Assembly: GCA_964450125.1 (NCBI GenBank)
Contig: CAYVDO010000090.1
Span: 1 to 22,337, forward strand
Direction: 5' to 3'
Origin: JADJOY01 sp964450125
GTDB lineage: Bacteria; JADJOY01
Length of the DNA stretch: 22,337 nucleotides
The position numbers were made by a program, and so were the translations under genes. Under the pieces are notes generated by a model. It did not search any database and was not told the origin of the DNA. It was given only the letters and a program-made list of their open reading frames with translations. Below are positions 6,523-13,726 of the stretch, one piece after another (position 1 is the first letter of the stretch; each line of letters opens with the position of its first letter).

Positions 6523-8817
6523 GTGCCTCTCGACTTCGCGCCCAACCTCCTTCCCACGGACGCGTTCGTGCCTCCGGTCGTCGGCGCCGACCCGCTCGAT
6601 GCGGCGGAGGCCGAATCGGACGAAGCACCGTTCGCGTCTGGTGGCTACTTCATCCGGCCGCGTGGTCGCGCGCGTCAGCTGCCGTTCGTCGCTCAGATCG
6701 ACGAGGCGGACTGCGGCGCCGCGGCGCTCGCCATGATCTGTCGTCACCACGGCCGTCGCGTGAGTCTGGCGCGCATCCGACAGCTCGTGCACACATCCCT
6801 CGACGGCACGAGCTTGCGCGGCCTGTGCAGCGCGGCTTCGGAGCTCGGCCTCGCCGCGCGCGCGGTCAAAGCGTCGTGCAGCGACCTATCCCGGATGCCG
6901 CTGCCTGCGATCGCGCACTGGCAGGGAAATCACTGGGTCGTTCTGTACGACGCGAACGATCGCCACGTCTGGATCACCGATCCAGCGCTCGGAAGACGCC
7001 GGCTGAGCCGCAAGGAGTTCGACCAGAGCTGGAGCGGCTACGCAGCGCTCTTCGACTACACCGTCGACTTCGAGACGGCTCCGGAAGATCACCCCAGCCT
7101 CGGCTGGATCGGAACGCTGTTTCGTCCCCACCTGGCGACGTTGGCGGGAGTCCTGGCACTGGCGGTGGCGGTCGGCGTGCTCCAGATGGTGGCACCGGCC
7201 TTCACGCAGCTGATCGTCGACGGCGTCGTGGTGGACGGGGACGCGGCGCTCTTGACCACGCTCATTCTCGTGATGCTGGCGGTGCTCGTATTCAGCACGC
7301 TCGCGATGGTGGTGCAGCGCTACCTCTTGAGCCACGTCGCGTTGCGCGTGGATTCGGCCTCGCTCGACTGGGTGACACGCCGGCTGCTGTCGCTCCCGGC
7401 TCGCTACTTCGCGACGCGCCGGACGGGGGACATCCAGCGGAGGCTCGACGGCATGCGCGAGCTCCGCGCGGTCTTCGTCGAGCACGGCGTGAGCGGGCTC
7501 ATGGCGCTCGTCCAGGCGATCGTCGCCGTGGCGCTGATGTTCGCGTACAGCCGCCTGCTGGGCACCGTGTTCCTGGCAACGACGCCGCTCTACGTCGTTC
7601 TGATGGCGTACTCGGCCCGGCGGTTGCGGCCGATCCACGCCGACCTCGAGGACGCATCCGCGTTGCATCGTTCCCATCAGATCGACGCGATCAAAGGGAT
7701 CGAAACCGTGAAGGCGATGGGCGGGGAGCTGGCATTCCGAGAGCTGATGCTCGCGGAATTCCTGCGCGTCGCCCAGAAACGCTTCCGGGCCGACTTCTCG
7801 ACGCTGCTCTACGAGGGCGCGGTCGGGATCGTGTCGTTCCTCTCGACGCTGCTTTTCCTGTGGGTGGGAGCCACGCAGGTGATGGCCGGCAGGATGACGA
7901 TCGGTTCCTTCGCCGCCTTCAACGCGCTGCTCGCGCTGGCGAACCAACCGATCCTCGTGCTGCTTCATCTGTGGGACAACCTCCAGCACGCGAGGGTGCT
8001 TCTCGACCGGTTGAACGACGTGCTCGCCGAAACTCCGGAGCAAGGCGAGGAACGGGATCAGCTCGTGCCCGTGCCGACCCTCGAGGGGCGTGTACGGTTC
8101 GAGAACGTGGGATTTCGTTATGGCCCGCCAGGAGCGCCGCAGATCCTGGATGGAATCAGCCTCGAGGTACCTGCCGGATGCACGATTGCGATCGTCGGTC
8201 GCAGCGGTTCGGGAAAGACGACGCTCGCGAAGTGCCTCGTGGGCCTGCTCGAGCCGACCGAAGGCGAGATCTACCACGACGGTCTCGAGCTGCGGGCTCT
8301 CAACCACCGCGACCTGCGTCGGCAGATCGGCTTCGTCCTCCAGGACACCTACCTGTTCTCGGACACGATCGCGAAGAACATCGCTTTCGGCGAGTCCGAG
8401 CCCGACGTGGATCGAGTCGTTGCCGCGGCGCGGGTCGCGAACGCGCACGACTTCGTGATGCGACTGCCGCTCGGTTACGACACGAAAGTCGGAGAGTCGG
8501 GCCTGGCGCTCTCCGGCGGCCAGCGGCAACGCGTCGCGATCGCGCGCGCGATCTATCTCCGGCCGCCGCTCCTCGTCCTCGACGAAGCGACCTCGTCGCT
8601 CGACGTCGAGTCCGAGCGCGCCATCCAACAGAACCTCGACGAGCTCATGAAACGCCGCACCTCCTTCGTGATCGCGCACCGGCTCTCCACGGTGCGCGGA
8701 GCCGATCTGATCCTGGTGCTCGACAACGGCCGCATCGTCGAGCAGGGCGACCACGCGTCGCTCATGCAGCGCCGCGGTCTCTACCACCACCTGGTGAGCG
8801 AGCAGCTCAACCTTTGA
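6523..8817 (+). CDS. lanT: Peptidase C39-containing ABC transporter (LanT/PCAT): leader-cutting lanthipeptide exporter
   Basis: The protein cleaves double-glycine leaders in the cytoplasm and exports the core across the inner membrane. With the GTG at 6523 it is 764 residues; an in-frame GTG at 6370 would add 51 unlikely residues. The C39 domain covers about 54-175, with catalytic Cys64 (DEADCGAAAL), His137 (GNHWVVLY) and Asp153 (ITDPA). A membrane region of roughly five to six helices follows from about 205 to 490. The nucleotide-binding domain shows Walker A GRSGSGKTT (559-567), a Q-loop VLQDTYLF, signature LSGGQ (663-667), Walker B LLVLDEA and H-loop IAHRLST. All catalytic residues are present, so it should be a working homodimeric PCAT. 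The matching Gly-Gly leaders of lanA1/lanA2 lie just upstream on the same strand. An acidic N-terminal tail of ~45 residues precedes the peptidase. Confidence 0.94.
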   Translation: MPLDFAPNLLPTDAFVPPVVGADPLDAAEAESDEAPFASGGYFIRPRGRARQLPFVAQIDEADCGAAALAMICRHHGRRVSLARIRQLVHTSLDGTSLRGLCSAASELGLAARAVKASCSDLSRMPLPAIAHWQGNHWVVLYDANDRHVWITDPALGRRRLSRKEFDQSWSGYAALFDYTVDFETAPEDHPSLGWIGTLFRPHLATLAGVLALAVAVGVLQMVAPAFTQLIVDGVVVDGDAALLTTLILVMLAVLVFSTLAMVVQRYLLSHVALRVDSASLDWVTRRLLSLPARYFATRRTGDIQRRLDGMRELRAVFVEHGVSGLMALVQAIVAVALMFAYSRLLGTVFLATTPLYVVLMAYSARRLRPIHADLEDASALHRSHQIDAIKGIETVKAMGGELAFRELMLAEFLRVAQKRFRADFSTLLYEGAVGIVSFLSTLLFLWVGATQVMAGRMTIGSFAAFNALLALANQPILVLLHLWDNLQHARVLLDRLNDVLAETPEQGEERDQLVPVPTLEGRVRFENVGFRYGPPGAPQILDGISLEVPAGCTIAIVGRSGSGKTTLAKCLVGLLEPTEGEIYHDGLELRALNHRDLRRQIGFVLQDTYLFSDTIAKNIAFGESEPDVDRVVAAARVANAHDFVMRLPLGYDTKVGESGLALSGGQRQRVAIARAIYLRPPLLVLDEATSSLDVESERAIQQNLDELMKRRTSFVIAHRLSTVRGADLILVLDNGRIVEQGDHASLMQRRGLYHHLVSEQLNL

Positions 8818-8847
8818 GCAGCGGCCTCGGAGGAATTCCTCGACGAC

Positions 8848-8878
8848 GGCGCGGGGGTCTGTTCCAGACCCCCGCGCC
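8848..8878. terminator. Strong 14-bp hairpin between convergent lanT and cupin genes
   Basis: A perfect 14-bp GC-rich stem (8848-8861 with 8865-8878) has a TTC loop and lies 31 nt after the lanT stop. It lacks a T tract on either strand, so termination by the classical intrinsic mechanism is doubtful. It may act as a bidirectional block, stabilise 3' ends, or be part of the repeat element described here. Confidence 0.45.
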
Positions 8879-8974
8879 ACGAGGAGCGTGGTGCTCGAAG
8901 GGCTCCACTCCCGAGTCGACTCGGCTCACGCTCGTCGACGCGCCGTTGGCGCGTGCCGTCTTCAGCGGCCTGTT
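8848..8974. repeat. Hairpin-rich intergenic element, copy 2
   Basis: The order is: the 14-bp GGGGGTCT/AGACCCCC hairpin, a 14-nt palindrome CCGAGTCGACTCGG (8911-8924), a 7-bp stem ACGCGCC/GGCGCGT (8938-8944 and 8948-8954), then TTCAGCGGCCTGTT (8961-8974), which matches 13 of 14 bases at 87-100. Its last bases include the stop codon of the minus-strand cupin gene. It resembles the element at 22-100 in order and end motif but not in the middle. Confidence 0.45.
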
Positions 8975-9395
8975 AAGCGCAGCAACAGCAATAGCAATAG
9001 CAGATGACGGCCCCCTGTGGACCAACGTCGAAGCCGTACTTCGCGCCACGTGGGATGAACATCCAGTCTCCCGACGTCAGCTCTCGCCCCTTGTAGTTGA
9101 TCGACCCGCCCGCGATGAACCGCAAGCCGGCCCCTTCGTCGTGCGAGTGGCTGCTCACGGATGCGTTCGGCTCCGCGATCGTCACGAATGCCTGCACCCC
9201 GTCCGCCGGCGTTCCAGTCATCGTTTTCGAATCGACGCAGCTCAGAACGATCGGCAGTTGGTACTTCTGAAAGCCCTTGGGCACGTTGGTCACCGCTTCA
9301 TCCACGGGCTGCGCGGCGAGCGCACCCGGGCGAACGCACACAGCGGGTTCGGCAAGACGGGATCCGGCCGGCCGCCGCGCGTGGTATCGTGCCAT
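8973..9395 (-). CDS. Small cupin-domain protein with Cys-rich C-terminal tail
   Basis: The visible cupin fold runs from about PKGFQKYQLP to VGPQGAVI, with the metal-site-like HSHDEGAG, the strand pattern LRFIAGG-x-INYKG and the closing DWMFIPRGAKYGF. The last nine residues are CYCYCCCCA, six Cys within eight residues, immediately after the final cupin strand. The start is uncertain: ATG 9395 gives 140 residues, GTG 9305 would give 110 and keep only the cupin part, and no good ribosome-binding sequence marks either. The gene is convergent with lanT and divergent from the sigma-factor gene. A metal or thiol-sensing role linked to the neighbouring sigma/kinase pair is possible but unproven. It could equally be a stand-alone small-molecule-binding protein. 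Confidence 0.65.
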   Translation of the reverse strand: MARYHARRPAGSRLAEPAVCVRPGALAAQPVDEAVTNVPKGFQKYQLPIVLSCVDSKTMTGTPADGVQAFVTIAEPNASVSSHSHDEGAGLRFIAGGSINYKGRELTSGDWMFIPRGAKYGFDVGPQGAVICYCYCCCCA

Positions 9396-9426
9396 CGGCG
9401 CGCGGACCACGAGCGGGAGCGAGCGA

Positions 9427-9999
9427 TTGGACACGTCGATCGCAGCGCTCATCGAGGCAGCGGACCGAGGCGACGCATCCGCGGCCGCTCCCCTCTTCGA
9501 GGCGCTCTACGCCGAGCTGCATCGCCTCGCGAGGCGCGAGCTGGCTCGCCACGCGCAGCCCGTAGCGAGCCTCGGCGCGACGACGCTGCTGCACGAGGCC
9601 TACCTCGACATGGCGGCGCGGGAAGCCTCGTTCCCCGACCGCCCGCGCTTCATGAGCTACGCGGCGCGCGTGATGCGCGGTCTCATCATCGATCACGCTC
9701 GCCATCACAAGGCGCAGAAACGCGGCGGGCTGTTCGAGATCACTTCTCTCCGAACCGACGCAGCCGACGGCGGCGTCGACGAACGCGAGTCCGCGCGACT
9801 CTCGAGGATCGGCGACGCACTCGACGAGCTCGCTCGCACCGATGCCGCGCTCGCCGAGGTCGTCGACCTCAAATTCTTCTGCGGCTTTTCCTTCGCCGAG
9901 ATCGCGGCGATGCAAGGCGTGACCGAGCGCACGATCCAGCGCAGGTGGGAGAAGGCACGGCTCTTCCTGCACCGCACGCTCGGCGCGGTTGCGATCTGA
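9427..9999 (+). CDS. ECF-family RNA polymerase sigma factor (PF07638/TIGR02999-like)
   Basis: The 190-residue protein fits the size of the ECF group often found beside Ser/Thr kinases in Acidobacteria, Planctomycetes and Myxococcota. Region 2 is seen in the first ~95 residues (FEALYAELHRLARRELA, then TTLLHEAYLDM, RPRFMSYAARVMRGLIIDHAR). Region 4 with its helix-turn-helix is FAEIAAMQGVTERTIQRRWEKAR near the C-terminus. The TTG at 9427 is chosen because it sits 8 nt after GGGAG and matches the usual family length; a longer reading to 9277 overlaps the divergent cupin gene. The stop lies only 7 nt before the kinase ATG, so the two are almost certainly co-transcribed. No anti-sigma gene is adjacent, so control may run through the kinase. 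Confidence 0.9.
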   Translation: MDTSIAALIEAADRGDASAAAPLFEALYAELHRLARRELARHAQPVASLGATTLLHEAYLDMAAREASFPDRPRFMSYAARVMRGLIIDHARHHKAQKRGGLFEITSLRTDAADGGVDERESARLSRIGDALDELARTDAALAEVVDLKFFCGFSFAEIAAMQGVTERTIQRRWEKARLFLHRTLGAVAI

Positions 10000-10006
10000 G
10001 TCTCCG

Positions 10007-12802
10007 ATGGCCGCGCGCTCGAACGCGACCGATTGGTGGCAAGCAGCAAGCCCGCACCTCGACCAGCTCTTCGATCTCCCCGCCACCGAGCGGACCGAGT
10101 GGATCGCCGCGTTGCGCGAGCGCGATCCGGAGCTCGCCGAGCTCCTCTCCGGGCTCGTCGACGAGCACGAGTTGCTCGAACGCGAGCACTTTCTCGAGGG
10201 GGCACCACCGAGCGCGGCGCCCTTTCCCGGGGCATCGCTCGCGGGCCAAGCGCTCGGCGTCTATACGCTGGTGGCGCCGATCGGCGAGGGCGGCATGGGC
10301 AGCGTGTGGCTCGCCACGCGGAACGATGGGCGCTTCGAGCGGCGCGCGGCGGTCAAGCTCCTGCGCGTGGCCCTCAGCGGCCGCGGCGGCGAGGATCGCT
10401 TTCGGCGCGAGGGCCGAATCCTCGCACGCCTCACCCACCCCCACGTCGCCGCGTTGCTGGACGCCGGCGTCGCGCCGACGGGCCAGCCCTACCTCGTGCT
10501 CGAGCACGTGGACGGCACACCGATCGATCGCTACTGCGACGATCGGCGGCTCGACGTGGAGTCGCGCGTGCGGCTCGTCCTGGACGTGCTCGCCGCCGTC
10601 GCACACGCGCACGCGCAGCTGGTCGTCCACCGCGACCTCAAGCCGTCGAACGTGCTGGTGCGCGTCGACGGCTGCGTGAAGCTGCTCGACTTCGGTATCG
10701 CGAAGCTGCTCGAGGACGAAGCCGGAACCATCCCCGCTACCCAGCTCACGCAAGAGTGGGGCAGCGCGCTGACCCCTCAGTACGCGGCTCCGGAGCAGGC
10801 GGCCGGCGAACCGGTCACGACGGCGACCGACGTCTACGCGCTCGGCGTGCTGCTCTTTCAGCTGCTCTCCGGGCAGCATCCTGCCGGCCCGAGCGCGCAG
10901 GCACCCGCGCACTTCCTCAAAGCCGCGCTCGAGGCCGACGCGCCGCGCCCCTCGACGGTGGTCGGCACCGGGCGCGACGCGGACGCCGCCAGGCTCGCGC
11001 TGGATCGAGCGCAATGCCGAGGCACCACGCCAGAGCGCCTGGCCAGGAGGCTGCGCGGCGACCTCGACACGATCGTCACGAAGGCGCTGAAGAGACAACC
11101 GGCCGAGCGCTATGCCTCGGTGGCCGCGTTGGCCGACGACCTGCGCCGGGTGCTCGCTCACGAGCCCATCACCGCGCGCCCGGATTCGCTCAGGTACCGG
11201 GCCGGCAAGCTGATCCGGCGCAATCCCACGGCAGCCGCGCTGGCAACGCTCGCCGTCAGCGCATCGCTGGCAGGTGTCGCCGGCACGGCGAGCCAGGCAC
11301 GCCGCGCGCGCTCGGAGCGCGATTTCGCGCTCCGTCAGCTCGCCCGCGCCGAGGCCATCAACGATCTCAACGCCTTCGTGCTCTCGGACGCGGCGCCCTC
11401 GGGCAAGCCGTTCACTGTGAACGAGTTGCTGGCTCGCGCCGAACGAGTCGTCGCCGGACAGCAGGAAGGAGCGGACCCGCAGCGCGTCGACCTTCTCATC
11501 TCGATCGGGCGACAGTACTCGAGCCAGGACGAGCAGCGCCGCGCCCGCGAGGTGCTGGAGCGGGCGTACGCGCTCTCGCAACGAAGCGACGAACCCGCCA
11601 CGCGTGCCCGCGCCGCGTGCGCGCTCGCGAGCATCGTCTCGCGGGATACCGGCCCGCCGCGCGCAGAGGAGCTGATCGCCGAAGGTCTCGCCGCGCTCGA
11701 CGACGAGCGAGCGTTCGCGCTCGACCGCGTGTTCTGCCTCCAGTGCGCCGCCGAGGTCACGATCGATCACGGTGCCGCACGCGACGCCGTCGCAGCGATG
11801 GAGGAGGCGCAGCAGCTCCTCGCCGCGACGCCGCTCCGGTCGAAGTTGCTCGAGCTTCGCCTGTTCATGGGCCTGGCGGAGGCGTACCGCGCCGCGGGGC
11901 GCAACCGCGAAGCCGCCACATCCTTCGAGCGGGCAGCGGAACGGCTCTCCGCTCTCGGCCGCGCCGACACCCAGACTGCCGGCACGCTCTACAACAACTG
12001 GGGCCTGGCGCTCTACGTGCTCGGCCGCCCACGGGAAGCGGAGGCTCAGATGCGCCGGGCGATCGCGCTTTCGAGCAGTGGTGACGACGAGCAGAGCGTT
12101 TCGTCGATGCTGCTGCTCAATGAAGCGCGCGTGCTACGGAAGCTCGCCCGGTACGAGGAGGCAGCGCGCTACGCCGACCGTGCCTACGACGCCGCAGTCG
12201 CTTCCGGGCAATCCGTCGTCCTCTGGCAGTCCGTGCTCATCCGGTCGGCGTTACGCATCGCTCGTGGCGAGCCGGCACGAGCAGCTGCGCTGCTCGACGA
12301 GTCCGAACCACTCTTCGCTCGTCTGCTTCCGGCAGGGCACGTCGGTTTCGCGGCAATGCGGCTGGAGCGAGCGCTGGTGGCGCACGCGCTGGGCGACGAC
12401 ACGCGTGCGCGCCAGTCGCTCGACGAGGCGATCGACATCGTGGAGGCGTCGATCGCCCTCGGGCACGAAGGCGACGCATACCTTCCCGTGCTGCTCCTGC
12501 GTCGCGCCGAGATGTTTCTCGACGGACCCCAACAGGCCGAGCGCGATGCGCGCCGAGCGCTCGAAGGCATGCTCCATTCTGCGGGGCCGGGGACCTACTC
12601 GTACGAGGTCGGCGAGGCGTGGCTCGCGCTCGGGCGCGCCCTTGCTGCCCAGCCGCACCGCGACGCCGAGGCTCGCGACGCACTGCGAGCCGCCACGCTG
12701 CATTTCGAGGACTCGGTCGGCGCGGACCATCCCACCACGCGCGCCGCGCACGCCACGCTCGCCGCTCTCGCCACTACGCCCAACGCCGCCACCGTGCCGT
12801 AG
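10007..12802 (+). CDS. PknB-type serine/threonine protein kinase with C-terminal TPR array
   Basis: This is a 931-residue protein. A short acidic N-terminal region (1-80) precedes a complete Hanks-type kinase domain (about 87-370). The domain has glycine loop GEGGMGSVW (from 93), catalytic Lys117 (AAVKLL), HRDLKPSN (208-215), DFG (228-230), APEQ and DVYALGVLLFQLL. A weakly hydrophobic Ala-rich stretch (about 408-430) could be a membrane segment. The rest, from about 445 to 925, is helical with repeated Ala/Leu/Tyr TPR-like pairs such as AAGRNREAATSFERAAERL and LGRPREAEAQMRRAIAL. It lies 7 nt after the sigma-factor gene, a pairing in which the kinase is thought to modify or gate the sigma factor. 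The ATG at 10007 is chosen over the TTG 9989 that overlaps the sigma stop. Substrates and signals are unknown. Confidence 0.92.
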   Translation: MAARSNATDWWQAASPHLDQLFDLPATERTEWIAALRERDPELAELLSGLVDEHELLEREHFLEGAPPSAAPFPGASLAGQALGVYTLVAPIGEGGMGSVWLATRNDGRFERRAAVKLLRVALSGRGGEDRFRREGRILARLTHPHVAALLDAGVAPTGQPYLVLEHVDGTPIDRYCDDRRLDVESRVRLVLDVLAAVAHAHAQLVVHRDLKPSNVLVRVDGCVKLLDFGIAKLLEDEAGTIPATQLTQEWGSALTPQYAAPEQAAGEPVTTATDVYALGVLLFQLLSGQHPAGPSAQAPAHFLKAALEADAPRPSTVVGTGRDADAARLALDRAQCRGTTPERLARRLRGDLDTIVTKALKRQPAERYASVAALADDLRRVLAHEPITARPDSLRYRAGKLIRRNPTAAALATLAVSASLAGVAGTASQARRARSERDFALRQLARAEAINDLNAFVLSDAAPSGKPFTVNELLARAERVVAGQQEGADPQRVDLLISIGRQYSSQDEQRRAREVLERAYALSQRSDEPATRARAACALASIVSRDTGPPRAEELIAEGLAALDDERAFALDRVFCLQCAAEVTIDHGAARDAVAAMEEAQQLLAATPLRSKLLELRLFMGLAEAYRAAGRNREAATSFERAAERLSALGRADTQTAGTLYNNWGLALYVLGRPREAEAQMRRAIALSSSGDDEQSVSSMLLLNEARVLRKLARYEEAARYADRAYDAAVASGQSVVLWQSVLIRSALRIARGEPARAAALLDESEPLFARLLPAGHVGFAAMRLERALVAHALGDDTRARQSLDEAIDIVEASIALGHEGDAYLPVLLLRRAEMFLDGPQQAERDARRALEGMLHSAGPGTYSYEVGEAWLALGRALAAQPHRDAEARDALRAATLHFEDSVGADHPTTRAAHATLAALATTPNAATVP

Positions 12803-12874
12803 CACGGCAGGGGACGACGGGCCGCTCGACACCGGTGCACGGAGCGACCCGCGCTTCGCGCTCCACGACGTCGA

Positions 12875-13540
12875 TCACGCGTCGACACCGAAGTAGCCCA
12901 CCACCACGCCCACGGTGTCGATGAACCCATGCGCGAGTATCGGAACCCACAAGTTCCGCCCCGCCAGCACGTACGCCGCGCCGAGGATGAGCCCGGCCAC
13001 ACCCGAATCCACGATCCCCGACGGTCCCTTGTAGAAATGCCCGAAACCGAAGAGCACCGCGCTCACCACGACTGCCGCCCACGATGCCCCGACCGAGCCG
13101 CCGAGCGCATCAGCGGCGCGGTTCAGCAGATAGCCGCGATAGGCGATCTCCTCCCCGAACGCGGCGAACGTCCAGACCAGCCCGAGAAGCAGTAGCGCCT
13201 GGCCCGCATTCCCCGCGAGATCGTCGGCCACCGAGGGTGCCGCCGCTGGCGGCCAGAACCGCTGCGTCAGCGGATCGATCACGAAATCGCCGAGCACGAT
13301 CCGGAGCGCCGCCGCGCCGGCGGCGATCGCGATCCCGGTCCGCCACGAGCGAGTCGATGCGAAGCCGAGCGCTGCCCAACCGCCGCCTCGCAGTCGCAAC
13401 GACACCAGCGCCGCGGCGCAGAGGATCGGCACTTCGTTGGGCAAGGCGCGAAACACGTTGTGCCCGATGACCACCGCGGCTCCGACGACCACTTCGACCG
13501 TGCTGATTGCCCGACGCGAGCGATCTCGTTCATCCATCAT
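12875..13540 (-). CDS. CPBP (Abi/CAAX-like) family intramembrane metalloprotease
   Basis: The family comprises membrane-embedded glutamate/histidine proteases, including Rce1-like enzymes and bacteriocin-immunity proteins. From the ATG at 13540 the protein is 221 residues. Five or more hydrophobic segments are visible (for example VEVVVGAAVVIG, GIAIAAGAAALRIVLG, ALLLLGLVWTFAAF, WAAVVVSAVLFGFG and GVAGLILGAAYVLAG). Motif 1 is GEEIAYRGYLL (EExxxR), motif 2 FGFGHFYKG and motif 3 LAHGFIDT, so all catalytic positions appear intact. A GTGGGG lies 6 nt before the chosen ATG; ATG 13546 and 13537 are alternatives. The frame is open up to 13918, but that part overlaps the divergent TIR gene and is not protein-like. 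It converges on the kinase gene. A substrate cannot be named. Confidence 0.88.
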   Translation of the reverse strand: MMDERDRSRRAISTVEVVVGAAVVIGHNVFRALPNEVPILCAAALVSLRLRGGGWAALGFASTRSWRTGIAIAAGAAALRIVLGDFVIDPLTQRFWPPAAAPSVADDLAGNAGQALLLLGLVWTFAAFGEEIAYRGYLLNRAADALGGSVGASWAAVVVSAVLFGFGHFYKGPSGIVDSGVAGLILGAAYVLAGRNLWVPILAHGFIDTVGVVVGYFGVDA

Positions 13541-13726
13541 CGGCATCCCCCACACTCGCGCGCGCCTCGGCTTCCGCGTTTCACCACATCGAACCACGAT
13601 TGCGCCGTCGCCGCACCGAAGCATGAGCGCGTGACGGGGCGGTCGTCCGCGTCGTGACTTTCTGCCGTGGATACGGGTTAATCTTGCTCGCCGCGCGACG
13701 CACGACGAGAAGAACCGAGGATCCGA
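13541..13726. promoter_or_regulatory. Divergent intergenic region between the CPBP protease and the TIR-NACHT gene
   Basis: These 186 nt must hold promoters for both genes. TAATCT near 13680 could be part of a -10 element for the TIR-NACHT gene, but no good -35 at standard spacing was found. GAGGA five bases before the ATG at 13727 is a clear ribosome-binding sequence. No operator-like repeat was noticed. Confidence 0.3.

Noticed and set aside
6825..10679. 1284-codon open frame crossing lanT, the cupin and the sigma factor
   Set aside because: It is an Arg/Ala/Gly-rich shadow of the real frames, made possible by the high GC content. It shows no domain, while the overlapping frames have complete motifs.
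9869..11770. 633-codon minus-strand frame opposite the kinase
   Set aside because: It is antisense to a kinase with every catalytic motif intact, and its own composition is typical of reverse-frame translation in GC-rich DNA.
12839..12866. Hairpin between the convergent kinase and protease genes as a terminator
   Set aside because: Only a 6-bp GGAGCG/CGCTCC stem with a long loop and no T tract. This is too weak to call in GC-rich DNA.
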